From Gottfriedia luciferensis (lineage in GTDB: Bacteria; Bacillota; Bacilli; Bacillales; Bacillaceae_G), in NCBI RefSeq assembly GCF_001712755.1, contig NZ_MDKC01000032.1, positions 1 through 64,000 on the forward strand: 64,000 nucleotides of DNA, read 5' to 3'. Within the stretch, counting starts at the first letter, position 1, and every line of letters begins with the position of its first letter. Both the position numbers and the translations under genes were made by a program. Positions 24,323-33,139 of the stretch are shown one piece after another. The notes below the pieces were generated by a model. The model was not told where the DNA came from, did no database searches, and saw only the letters and a program-made list of their open reading frames with translations.

Positions 24323-25818
24323 CTTTTTTCTTCACCCTTTTTTTTCGTGCTATCGTTCGTATGAATCTCTTTTGGTCTCTTTATCATATTTTTAAAACGA
24401 ATTCGAATTGTTGCCGGAATCAAACTAGTTGGTACCAATGGCGAGTAAGGGGCCATAAATGGAACCCCAAAAGAGCGTAAATTCACAAGATGAACACAAA
24501 TAATAAAAACTGAAAATATTAGCCCAGTTATTCCGAGTAAGCTTGATAGTAGATAAACAAAATATCGGAGAATACTTAATGTTCCCGAAAGCGACTGGTT
24601 AATTAAAGTAAATGTCGAAACCACTGAAATAGCCATCATTACGACAATACCAGGAGAAGCCAAACCTGCGCTGATGGCAGCTTGCCCAATAATTAACCCA
24701 CCTACTACGGATAATGTTTGACCAACAGTAGTAGGAATTCGAAGACCTGCCTCTCTGAGTAACTCAAATAAAAAAATCATCAAGAATCCCTCTAATGTAG
24801 TGGGAAATGGAACTCCCTCTCTTGACAAAGCCAGTGTTGCCAACAATGTGTATGGTATTTGATCCGGATGATAAGCGACTAAAGCAATCCAAAATCCCGG
24901 TAGAAAAACAGCTACAATTAAGCTGAAAATCCTCAGTACTCTTCCCAAGCTTGCGGAAGGGGCTGACGAATGCTGGTCCTCAGCATTATTCACAAAAAAT
25001 ACTAGAGTAACAGGTCCGATTGATGCAGTCGGTGAGCCTTCCACTAATAAAACAAAGCGTCCATAAAGTAGGCAATTTACAGCATAATCAGGTCGTCCCG
25101 TATATTCTAATAAAGGAAAGAGACTGAATGGCCGTTCTGTAATAAGTTCTTCAATTTGATCAGATGAAACAATGCCATCGACTTTAATATTATTTAATTT
25201 AGATCGTACTTCTTCTAAAACATCTTGTGAAATAACATCTTTCAAATAAAGAACAACAACCCTGGTTTTACTTCTAGTTCCAATAACAAATTCTTCATAA
25301 CTAAGGGAACATGTTTTCAATCTTTTTCGTATTAAACCAATATTGGTTTGAATTTCTTCTACAAATCCGTCCCTTCCCCCTCTTAGTGTCACTTCCGTAC
25401 TAGGTGCTTCTACAGATCTTGCTGGTAGCATCGCTAGTTTGATGGAAAAAACCAGCCTAGATGCAGTAAGGAAAAAGAGAACTTCTCCTTCAAATATTTT
25501 TTTGGCGAGGTCTTCCTGTGAAAAGTCTGATTTAACGAAAGTGATAGGGACATCAAGTTTTGACTCCAAATCCTTTGCATCACCTGTAAATCCATTTTCC
25601 AACACTTCATGAAGATGAGGCATGATTGTTTTTCTCAATTCTTTTATGTCAATGAGACTTTGACAATATAAAGATAAAATAGAAAAATAACGTTTGCCAC
25701 TGTCGATTTGGTGTTTTTGGAAGATGACATCTTGCGATCCTTCAAACCAACCTCTTAAAATATCTTCATCCCACTTGACCTTCAACTGATCTTGATCAGG
25801 TTGATTATTGCGCTTCAT
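24319..25818 (-). CDS. gerA: GerA/SpoVAF family spore germination protein
   Basis: A subunit of the germinant receptor, 499 residues. A soluble N-terminal domain (about 1-290) contains TEVTLRGGRDGFVEEIQTNI and the YTGRPDYAVNCLLYGRFVLL motif. Then come about five membrane helices with LTREGVPFP-like ALSREGVPFP and ELLREAGLRIPT. The A subunit is required for signal transmission and may form an ion channel. Good GGAGG before the ATG. It overlaps gerB by 14 bases and gerC by four. Confidence 0.93.
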   Translation of the reverse strand: MKRNNQPDQDQLKVKWDEDILRGWFEGSQDVIFQKHQIDSGKRYFSILSLYCQSLIDIKELRKTIMPHLHEVLENGFTGDAKDLESKLDVPITFVKSDFSQEDLAKKIFEGEVLFFLTASRLVFSIKLAMLPARSVEAPSTEVTLRGGRDGFVEEIQTNIGLIRKRLKTCSLSYEEFVIGTRSKTRVVVLYLKDVISQDVLEEVRSKLNNIKVDGIVSSDQIEELITERPFSLFPLLEYTGRPDYAVNCLLYGRFVLLVEGSPTASIGPVTLVFFVNNAEDQHSSAPSASLGRVLRIFSLIVAVFLPGFWIALVAYHPDQIPYTLLATLALSREGVPFPTTLEGFLMIFLFELLREAGLRIPTTVGQTLSVVGGLIIGQAAISAGLASPGIVVMMAISVVSTFTLINQSLSGTLSILRYFVYLLSSLLGITGLIFSVFIICVHLVNLRSFGVPFMAPYSPLVPTSLIPATIRIRFKNMIKRPKEIHTNDSTKKKGEEKR

Positions 25819-26902
25819 TGGTGTTACCTCCTTTCTCTTTTTTCACAAACATAGAGAGGATGGCTAAAAGTACAAAAATCAAGAGAATAAATACAAGAGT
25901 ACCCGGTAAAAATTGACGGGATAAAAACAAATAAAAAGAAGTATCATTAATGGACAAAATGGATATCAAAGTGACCCACGCTAGGAAAAAAAGTTTTACT
26001 CCACTATTTACCTTCTTATTTGTAACATTAAGAATATCTGAGACTAAAAAAGTAAGAAGAGACAAGCGGATAAAAGCGCCAACAAACCATTGATAAACTG
26101 ATAAAAAGTCGAGATGTTCGATATAGCGACCAATTGATACCAGTCTCCATTCTTCAAAGGCTGGGTATCGTTGCTTAGCAGCCACGAATGGTCCAAACTC
26201 TGTAATGGCCCCGATCGTTGGTCCAAGAGTAAGAATTACAAAAGTGATTCCAATCCAAATCAAAGTACTAAACTTTAATTTTTCATTTAAGTGATGATGA
26301 AAAAATAGGATAAAAGCAACTTCTACAAATCCTGATATTGGATAGATCATGCCTTTTATAACAGGAGAAGTACCGTATTCTATATATGGTTTTAAAAGAG
26401 TATAGTCTTTATGCGGAAAATTCGCAGTCATGACAAAAAAACCTAAAACAATGACAATTGGGAGAAGGATACCCGCGGTTAACCCGATGGATTGAATTCC
26501 GTGCTTTGCATTATAAAAACAGACTATAGAAAAAGTAGCCCCTAATAATACTCTAGGTGTCATTGGGAGATAAAACGATAAAAAGGTTAACGTTTCCTTT
26601 AAAAGGACGACACCCGAGGAAAATAGGTATAGAACGATCATTGCCATTAATGGGTATGTAATAAATCTCCCGAAATTTCCCTTAAGCCAAAGAAACAACT
26701 GTACTCCGTTCATACGTTTTTGGATAAAGTAGAGAATTGGTATCAAGAATAGTAAAGAAACGCTTGAGAGCAAGATGGTGATCCAAGAATCACGGCCCGA
26801 AACGTCCAAAACCATAGGAATGATAATCACATGGTTAATAAGTCCAGTACTACCAATTAGGATAAATGACATTTGAAGCAAGTTGATAGTTTGGTTTTTC
26901 AT
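25805..26902 (-). CDS. gerB: GerB/endospore germination permease family
   Basis: B subunit, thought to bind the nutrient germinant. 366 residues, about ten membrane helices, of the amino-acid permease superfamily. The frame opens at 26980, but GGAGG seven bases before the ATG at 26902 (MKNQTINLLQMSF) fixes the start. As the first gene, it gives the order B-A-C, unlike the usual A-B-C. The germinant cannot be predicted. Confidence 0.92.
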   Translation of the reverse strand: MKNQTINLLQMSFILIGSTGLINHVIIIPMVLDVSGRDSWITILLSSVSLLFLIPILYFIQKRMNGVQLFLWLKGNFGRFITYPLMAMIVLYLFSSGVVLLKETLTFLSFYLPMTPRVLLGATFSIVCFYNAKHGIQSIGLTAGILLPIVIVLGFFVMTANFPHKDYTLLKPYIEYGTSPVIKGMIYPISGFVEVAFILFFHHHLNEKLKFSTLIWIGITFVILTLGPTIGAITEFGPFVAAKQRYPAFEEWRLVSIGRYIEHLDFLSVYQWFVGAFIRLSLLTFLVSDILNVTNKKVNSGVKLFFLAWVTLISILSINDTSFYLFLSRQFLPGTLVFILLIFVLLAILSMFVKKEKGGNTNEAQ

Positions 26903-27060
26903 GTACATTCCTCCAAAAAAGCAAATTCGTTTCCAAGATAGTATATCCTTTAGGAATATTTTTATTATTTTTGAAGTCACCCTCCTACTTAATTATCTAT
27001 ATCAGAACCTACGTATATAGTTTGTAGTTCTTCAATTTATCAATAATATACCTACAGAAA

Positions 27061-27272
27061 CTATCCTACCATTTAGCCAGTCATGCAGCGCAAACGCTAC
27101 AGCAAAGCGAATGAAAATGGATGGTAAGTGTCTATACAAATACTGACTTTTTTCCAGTCAACTATAAGTACTAGACTTTTTGTTAACTTTACTCATTTTT
27201 AAGATTTGAGCAGAGTTTTCTTTAGTATTTTCATTTATCTATTTATGAAGAAACTAATTTTCATGGTAGTTT
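27061..27272 (-). repeat. Long 3'-element variant, copy 2, about 212 bp
   Basis: CTATCCTACCATTTAGCCAG, a decayed GCAGCGCAAACGCTAC hairpin, CAGCAAAGCGAATGAAAATG, ending TTTTCATGGTAG. It matches 15021-15253 along the whole length with scattered substitutions. The last family copy in the window. With the hairpin at 27283 it fills 26903-27373, where only the ger promoter region remains. Confidence 0.75.
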
Positions 27273-27282
27273 GGAGCCAAAC

Positions 27283-27316
27283 AAAAAAAAGATAGAAGCC
27301 CTTGCTTCTATCTTTT
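27283..27316 (-). terminator. Terminator of the AAA ATPase gene
   Basis: AAGATAGAAGC/GCTTCTATCTT with a 4-base loop, followed on the minus strand by a long T-run. Confidence 0.9.
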
Positions 27317-27373
27317 CAAAGTTATCATGATGGATCTGATACTTATAACTAGTACATGTAAAAGTAAAATCAA

Positions 27374-28648
27374 TTATTCAAAAGAAAATCCCACAGTTTG
27401 ATTCTTTTCCCAATTTTGCTTTTTTTGTTTACGTAAAATGGATCTCATTTCGTCGCATAGTCGAATGATATCTACTTTTTGGTCACAGTCCCACTCAATA
27501 ATGATTGAAATATATAACTCATTTAATTGAGCATAAGAGAAGTCATTCGTTGAATCAATTAGGAGCTGTAATTCTTCATTGTTTAAAATTCGATTTAATT
27601 TTTTCTTTTGTAAATACTCAGAACGCATTTCTTTTGTTGGTTGTTTAATTTCATATGCTCGATCAAATCTACCAGAGCGATTCATTAAAGCTGGATCGAT
27701 TTTTTCGGGATAATTAGTCGTTCCAATTAAAAATAAACCTTCTTTAGAAGTTGCACCATCGATCGTGTTTAGGAATACTGAACGAACCGAAGGAGGCATA
27801 CTATCAATATCCTCGATAACTAGTACCATTGGCGTTAATTTTAACACTGAACTAAAAACCTCTTTAATTGTGTAACTTGATGTGTATTCAGTAATTTGCC
27901 AATATGCAACAGGTGCATTAATACTACTTGCAATTGATTTCACTAATGTTGTTTTTCCATTTCCTGGATTTCCATATAATAAAAATCCTCGTTTATATGG
28001 GATATCATATGTTTTAAAGAAATCTCGACCTTCATTAAAGAAATGGTCTATTGATCGATAAATTTCTCTTTTTAATGATTCTTCTAAAAATACATCTTCT
28101 CTATTAACCATTTTAGTAATATTTTCAATTGATGTTTCGACACCGTCATCTGTATCTGTATAAACCGTTACATAATTTTTAATATAATCTCGTTTTCTTT
28201 TTAGTACGTATTGAAAAAAGGATGAAAGACATGAATCATTTTTAGCAAAAATCAGGTCTCTATTATATTGATTATCCGCTTCAAATATCATCGCTTTCGA
28301 TAAAGCTACTCCGTAATTCGGATAATAGTATAATCCATTTTCAACCCTTGGCTTAATGATGAGTTCCAATTTTTTATCAGTGTGATTCGAAGAAATAGTT
28401 TTTGTTTCAAGCTCATTATAAATATGGCTGATTAATTGAACTTCACTCGATTCTTCTTTAAGATCCTCTTCTAGAATTTCCCAAATTTCATTGGTTGTAT
28501 CCTCATCTGAATACATTTGGAAATCTACACCAAATGTATCAATTAGCTGACTTTGAATAGTTGAAATGATCTTTCCATAATCGTAGTAATAAGGTAATGT
28601 ATTTCGTTCCATATCCTTCGAATCAAATAATACATTTATTTTTGTCAT
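27374..28648 (-). CDS. BCS1-like AAA family ATPase
   Basis: 424 residues from the ATG at 28648, which has AAAGGAG upstream. The AAA module has Walker A GNPGNGKT (226-233), Walker B VLVIEDID (275-282), sensor-1 GTTN (309-312) and the arginine-finger motif RSGRFDR (324-330). This set and spacing match the BCS1/FtsH-type clade. The N-terminal half (1-215) is not recognised and may select substrates. Such lone bacterial AAA proteins act as remodelers or chaperones. The target is unknown. Monocistronic. Confidence 0.85.
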   Translation of the reverse strand: MTKINVLFDSKDMERNTLPYYYDYGKIISTIQSQLIDTFGVDFQMYSDEDTTNEIWEILEEDLKEESSEVQLISHIYNELETKTISSNHTDKKLELIIKPRVENGLYYYPNYGVALSKAMIFEADNQYNRDLIFAKNDSCLSSFFQYVLKRKRDYIKNYVTVYTDTDDGVETSIENITKMVNREDVFLEESLKREIYRSIDHFFNEGRDFFKTYDIPYKRGFLLYGNPGNGKTTLVKSIASSINAPVAYWQITEYTSSYTIKEVFSSVLKLTPMVLVIEDIDSMPPSVRSVFLNTIDGATSKEGLFLIGTTNYPEKIDPALMNRSGRFDRAYEIKQPTKEMRSEYLQKKKLNRILNNEELQLLIDSTNDFSYAQLNELYISIIIEWDCDQKVDIIRLCDEMRSILRKQKKQNWEKNQTVGFSFE

Positions 28649-28772
28649 GCAATTCTCCTTTGTTTTCAAATCTTTCTTATAATTCTAAATCCTTAGTTTC
28701 TATAAGTCTAGTGTTGAAAGGATTAGACTTTCATTAATTTTTATTCAAAATGATCCTTATTCATGAAAAACA

Positions 28773-28813
28773 AAATAACCCCCACAAGGATCTTTAATTA
28801 CCTTGTGGGGGTT
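28773..28813. terminator. Strong terminator of the VanW gene
   Basis: AACCCCCACAAGG and CCTTGTGGGGGTT form a 13-bp stem. The minus strand continues with ATTTTGTTTTT. Confidence 0.9.
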
Positions 28814-28826
28814 ACTTGTATTATCT

Positions 28827-29804
28827 TTAATCCCCTACCGACTTATGCGGTGGTACTATTTTTCCTTTCCTAGAAGGATTTGAAGAATGCTTGTCTTCTT
28901 CTGTATTTATTTCTTCAGGTAAACGAGTTGGAGCGATAGGGACATTTCTTACTTCATAATTGATGACATCGGAAGAATGAAGCGTAACAATCATACTTCC
29001 TCCATATTGTTTTGCTCGAATTAGAATTGGCTGATTATATTTATTTTGAAAACGGAAGTCTGGTCCATACCAACTTACAGTTGCATCACGTCCTGCTGGT
29101 ACATATGGTACTCGTCTACTATGGGTATATCTTTCAATAATTTTTAGACCAGCGCGATCTACTGCATTAAATAGAGTAGAGGAAACTTGACATATTCCTC
29201 CTCCTACTCCTTCAGACAATTCTCCCCTTACAATGATCGGTGCACGTTTATATCCCTTTGCCCCACTTCTCTCTCCTACTACCTTATTAAAAGAAAAAAC
29301 TTCATTTGGGAAAACTACGTAATTATCAATTGCTTTTGCTGCAAGTGAAATATTATGTACTCGACTTTTATTATTAAAATTAAAGTAGGTTACATATTGT
29401 CCAATTTGTTGAATCCTAATATGGGCTAATAATTCACTATCAACTTTAGGATAAATATCTAACTCTGGTACTTCAATTTTAGAAGGGCCTTTACTATAAA
29501 AATATGTAGTAAATTTATCCTTAAACTCTTTTTTATAAAGTCTGTATCCTACCTGTCCTGGTACAATTCTACCTTGTTCATTGATTGTCGCATTTATAGG
29601 GTTACGGTAAATTTGTTGATCAAGTTTTTCAATAAATTGATTAAACTTTTTATCGTTTATTATAGGTGTACCTGGAAGTGACATTGTAAAATCTTCACGA
29701 TTAACTACGGCAATCGGATGGCCCTGCTGAATAACAGTTAAGCTGTCAGGAAGTTCAACTGATTGCGTCATTAATAATAAACTAGCTAGTAATTTTTGTA
29801 ACAT
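28827..29804 (-). CDS. VanW family protein (YoaR-like)
   Basis: 325 residues from the ATG at 29804 (GGGAGG upstream; the frame opens at 29837). A single N-terminal hydrophobic segment (LQKLLASLLLMTQSV) suggests export or anchoring. The VanW core runs from NEVFSFNKVVGERSGAKGYKRAP through the conserved GGGICQVSSTLFNA to RRVPYVPAGRDATVSWYGPDFRFQN. Family members lie in vancomycin-resistance operons, but the chromosomal ones have unknown cell-wall roles. No van genes are nearby. Confidence 0.88.
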   Translation of the reverse strand: MLQKLLASLLLMTQSVELPDSLTVIQQGHPIAVVNREDFTMSLPGTPIINDKKFNQFIEKLDQQIYRNPINATINEQGRIVPGQVGYRLYKKEFKDKFTTYFYSKGPSKIEVPELDIYPKVDSELLAHIRIQQIGQYVTYFNFNNKSRVHNISLAAKAIDNYVVFPNEVFSFNKVVGERSGAKGYKRAPIIVRGELSEGVGGGICQVSSTLFNAVDRAGLKIIERYTHSRRVPYVPAGRDATVSWYGPDFRFQNKYNQPILIRAKQYGGSMIVTLHSSDVINYEVRNVPIAPTRLPEEINTEEDKHSSNPSRKGKIVPPHKSVGD

Positions 29805-29953
29805 AGTTGGAATACCTCCCAACAATAGTATGAACAAGATTCAAGAATTTCATGTTTTTTCCTTATAAATTCATGATTGTTAGCTTATTTGAAAATTACA
29901 AAATTTCATCTAAGTTTTAGCTTTTTTTGCACCCTCATTGAAGTACCAAGAAA

Positions 29954-29985
29954 CAAAAAAACGAGTCGCTATTAAAGCAACTCGT
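29954..29985 (-). terminator. Terminator of the phosphotransferase gene
   Basis: ACGAGTTGC and GCGACTCGT pair around TTTAATA, then TTTTTTT on the minus strand. Confidence 0.88.
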
Positions 29986-29995
29986 AAAATTTAAT

Positions 29996-30874
29996 TTAAG
30001 ATTTAAAATCGTTCATGATCACATTTATCGTATTAAATGATTCTTCCCTTATTGATGAAGTATTCTCTTTATTCGCATTAAATGTAATTAAAGCCTTCCA
30101 TAGAGCCCAGCCTCTCGCTCTATTCCATGTATTTTCATCAAAGTTTAAAACGTTTTTAAAGACGTTTCTACTATCAGTATCGAAAAATGTCCATGCCATT
30201 ACTGCATCACATGATGGATCACCAACTCCTAGGATTCCAAAATCAATGACTGCACATAGCTTTCCATTTTTAACAAGTAAGTTTCCAGGAGCAATATCAC
30301 CATGCACCCATACTGGTTCATACTCCCATTTGGAACTTAGAGCTGTTTCCCAAATTTCTGTTAGTAAATCTTTGTTAAAAATCGCTTTCGTTTGGTCTAT
30401 TGAATCTTTAGTTTCTTGGTCGTAAACAGCTAAGTTACCACCTCTAAAGAAATTATGCTTTCCTGCAATCGGCCCTCCATGAGCATCAATTGACTGGAAC
30501 TCCTTTAAAAATTGCCCTAACTCTTTAGCAAATTGACTTAAATCACTTATATTTTCTTTGTTCAAAGATTCTCCATCGATCCATTCATTGATTGTCCAGG
30601 GCCAAGGATAGGATTTACTTGGACTTCCTTTAGCTAACGGTTTAGATACTGGTAAACTTAGTTTATTTGTTAAAATGGGTAACCACTTATGCTCTTTTTC
30701 AACCTGAGGAACGTAGCATTCTGCACTTGGTAATCTTACGCTCATTTTATCCCCTAAATGAAACGTTCTGTTATCGTTGCCACTTAATTCTACTGGTTTT
30801 ATTTCTAACTGAGACCAAATTGGAAATTGTTCATTAATTAATTGTTTTACTAATTCAACATTTATGTTAACCAT
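29996..30874 (-). CDS. Aminoglycoside phosphotransferase family kinase
   Basis: 292 residues with the APH kinase fold: catalytic loop HGDIAPGNLLV (His191, Asp193, Asn198) and the metal-binding IDFG (Asp211). The N-lobe includes DNRTFHLGDKMSVRLPSAE and the hinge PWPWTINEWIDGE. Related proteins phosphorylate antibiotics or small hydroxylated metabolites, and the substrate cannot be read from sequence. GGGGAG lies before the ATG. It is followed on the same strand by its own terminator. Confidence 0.85.
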   Translation of the reverse strand: MVNINVELVKQLINEQFPIWSQLEIKPVELSGNDNRTFHLGDKMSVRLPSAECYVPQVEKEHKWLPILTNKLSLPVSKPLAKGSPSKSYPWPWTINEWIDGESLNKENISDLSQFAKELGQFLKEFQSIDAHGGPIAGKHNFFRGGNLAVYDQETKDSIDQTKAIFNKDLLTEIWETALSSKWEYEPVWVHGDIAPGNLLVKNGKLCAVIDFGILGVGDPSCDAVMAWTFFDTDSRNVFKNVLNFDENTWNRARGWALWKALITFNANKENTSSIREESFNTINVIMNDFKS

Positions 30875-30917
30875 CTAATCTCCCCATTTTTGCTATCAAA
30901 CAAAAATTATGTATATT

Positions 30918-31370
30918 TTACTTTTGAGTTATTAATATGAATGTAACGCCGAACTTGTCAGTAACTGTTCCGAATGCGGGACTAAATGGTACTGCTTCTA
31001 ACGGGGCAATAACATGTCCATCTTGTTGTAATGAATTAAAAATGCGCTTTGTTTTTTCTACATTATCGATCGAAAGATTTATCGTAACTTCTACTTTTTT
31101 CTGTTCATAATTAGGTGTATTTTGTTGAAAGTCTTTGTTCATAATCGGATTCGATTGAATCGGAGCATCAAATAACATAAGGTCACTTTCTCCGATTTTT
31201 AAAATTGCATTTGCAACACTATTTTTTAATGCTTCTGAACAAGGTATTGGCATATCACCGTATGTTTGTATATTTAGAACCTCTGCTTCAAGTTCTTTTT
31301 CATAAAAATGTACCGCTTCTTTAGCATTCCCGCTCATAACAATACATGGTGTTATTTTTAACGTCATCAT
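30918..31370 (-). CDS. VOC family protein, PhnB-like
   Basis: 150 residues of the glyoxalase/bleomycin-resistance (VOC) fold in the PhnB-like subgroup. The beta-alpha-beta modules start TPCIVMSGNAKEAVHFYEKEL and VEVTINLSIDNVEKTKRIFNSL, and the end FGTVTDKFGVTFILI is diagnostic. The usual metal-site residues are incomplete, so it may not be a metalloenzyme. It follows the PatB-type gene by 11 bases and is likely in one operon with it and perhaps with the kinase gene. Confidence 0.85.
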   Translation of the reverse strand: MMTLKITPCIVMSGNAKEAVHFYEKELEAEVLNIQTYGDMPIPCSEALKNSVANAILKIGESDLMLFDAPIQSNPIMNKDFQQNTPNYEQKKVEVTINLSIDNVEKTKRIFNSLQQDGHVIAPLEAVPFSPAFGTVTDKFGVTFILITQK

Positions 31371-31381
31371 CCCATCTCCTT

Positions 31382-32560
31382 CTATTTCTTTCTAGCTTTT
31401 ACAGCTTTCTCTAATCGTTTCATGGCTTCTTCTAATGTTTTACGTGTACAAGCGTAATTCAATCTCATAAAACCATCTCCATTTATCCCAAAACCGCGAC
31501 CTTCATTTAAACCTAATTTAGCATCATTAATCATAAATTCGTTTAATTGGTCACCTCTTAAGCCTAAACCTCTAAAATCAAGCCATCCTAAGTACGTCGC
31601 TTCTGTAACTCTCATTTTTACTTCTGGAATATTAGTTTTTAAATAATTATGTATAAACTCCGCATTTCCTTTTAAATAAATCAATAATTCATCAAGCCAT
31701 TTTTCCCCTTCATTATAAGCTGCTATTACTGCTTCAATTCCAAAAATATTTAAGTTTTCTAAACTTGAACGAGCAATGGCATGAGAAAACTCTGTAAATA
31801 AATCTTGATTTGGAATGACAGCAAGTGACGAAAATAAGCCTGCAATATTGAATGTTTTGCTTGGCGACATAAATGTAATACTCATATTTGCTGCATCTTC
31901 ACTTAATGAATAAAAAGGTATGTGACTACCTTTCTCATAGACTAAATCAGCATGAATTTCATCAGCTATTACAACAATTTTATTCTTTTTACAAATTTCA
32001 AATAAACCTAATAATTCCTCTTTCGTCCATACTCTTCCAACAGGATTTGCAGGGCTACATAGAATAATCATTTTAGTTTTAGACGTAATTTTATTTTCTA
32101 GATCTTCTAAATCCATATAATAATAGCCATCTTCTTCAATTAAAGAATTTTCAACGATGGTTCTTCCATTATTTTTAATTGTACTGAAAAATGGAAAATA
32201 AACTGGTGGCTGAATGATGATTTCATCACCAGGTTTTGTGAAAGCATCAATGGCTAAATTTAATGCTGGAACCACTCCAGGTATATTTGTTAACCATTCT
32301 CTTTGAATCGATGTATTATACCGTTTACTTGCCCAATTCATTGCTGATTCAAAAAATTCCTCAGGTATATGTCCATAACCATAAATAGGATGTTGAGCTC
32401 GTTTCGTTATAGCTTCAATAATTCCAGGTGCACAAGCAAAATCCATATCGGCAACCCATAAAGGTAGTACATCCGTACATCCAAATACTCGATCAACTGA
32501 GTCCCACTTTGTACTATTTGTATTTTTTCTATTATGTTCTTCATTAAAGTTAAAGTTCAT
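31382..32560 (-). CDS. patB: PLP-dependent C-S beta-lyase, MalY/PatB family
   Basis: Class I/II aminotransferase-fold enzyme of 392 residues from the ATG at 32560 (GGTGGGGG upstream). Typical of the MalY/PatB group: FGCTDVLPLWVADMDFACAP near the N-terminus, CSPANPVGRVWTKEEL, DEIHADLVY (PLP-binding Asp) and SPSKTFNIAGLFSS (Schiff-base Lys). The end has FMRLNYACTR. It cleaves cystathionine or related thioethers to thiol, pyruvate and ammonia. First gene of the presumed unit with the VOC protein. Confidence 0.9.
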   Translation of the reverse strand: MNFNFNEEHNRKNTNSTKWDSVDRVFGCTDVLPLWVADMDFACAPGIIEAITKRAQHPIYGYGHIPEEFFESAMNWASKRYNTSIQREWLTNIPGVVPALNLAIDAFTKPGDEIIIQPPVYFPFFSTIKNNGRTIVENSLIEEDGYYYMDLEDLENKITSKTKMIILCSPANPVGRVWTKEELLGLFEICKKNKIVVIADEIHADLVYEKGSHIPFYSLSEDAANMSITFMSPSKTFNIAGLFSSLAVIPNQDLFTEFSHAIARSSLENLNIFGIEAVIAAYNEGEKWLDELLIYLKGNAEFIHNYLKTNIPEVKMRVTEATYLGWLDFRGLGLRGDQLNEFMINDAKLGLNEGRGFGINGDGFMRLNYACTRKTLEEAMKRLEKAVKARKK

Positions 32561-32843
32561 ATTTATTCCCCCACCATTTTTCAATCTTTTATGATTACAA
32601 TTTGACTACTTCTAATCCAGTATTTAGTTAATCATAGTATTTTCGTTATCATAATTTATATCCAAATTATACTATTCCGGTTGAAAATTCAAATTTTAAT
32701 ATCAATTTACTAATATGGTGGGGATTGAATGAATTTTAAATTCAATCTTTCATTAGATGACTATATATTTCAAAATCAATCTATTTTTTTCATAAAGCTA
32801 GTAAATAATAATGAACATCTAAATGTAAATGGAGGTTTCTATA

Positions 32844-33032
32844 ATGAAAAAAGAAGATGAATACACTGATGATATGAATCAACTATTAGAAATTATCAAT
32901 GCAAAAGGTGATACAGGTGAATTACTTGAAATTGTAGACAAGTATAAACAAGCTGAAAATCCAGAATGTAATCATGACATTTTTTATCAAGAACTAAGAG
33001 TAATTGCTGAGGATAGTGCAAAAGAAGATTAA
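32844..33032 (+). CDS. Hypothetical acidic protein, 62 residues
   Basis: The ATG at 32844 has TGGAGG at good spacing; the ATG at 32829 lies in front of the ribosome site and is not used. The product is very acidic and helical (MKKEDEYTDDMNQLLEIINA). Soluble, single gene with a strong terminator. No family recognised. Confidence 0.65.
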   Translation: MKKEDEYTDDMNQLLEIINAKGDTGELLEIVDKYKQAENPECNHDIFYQELRVIAEDSAKED

Positions 33033-33048
33033 ATCTAGTAGGTTAAAT

Positions 33049-33082
33049 GAGTAGTGGAACGATATTAGTTCCACTACTTTTC
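33049..33082 (+). terminator. Terminator of the gene at 32844-33032
   Basis: GAGTAGTGGAAC and GTTCCACTACTT pair around GATATTA, then a T-run. Confidence 0.85.
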
Positions 33083-33139
33083 ACTATTTTTACAAATCGA
33101 AATCACCCATTTGAATCTTTATATGTATTACCGTTGAAT

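Noticed and set aside
26903-27000. Sigma-G promoter for the ger operon
   Set aside because: A GGATATACTATC box resembles the -10, but no acceptable -35 lies at the right distance, so I do not annotate it.
433-27272. CRISPR array interpretation of the repeated palindromes
   Set aside because: The copies are far apart, interrupted by genes, variable in length, and no cas genes are present.
28827-29804. Glycopeptide resistance cluster (VanW here, VanZ at 14257)
   Set aside because: The genes are 13 kb apart and no vanH, vanA or vanX homologue is present; both families are common in susceptible bacilli.
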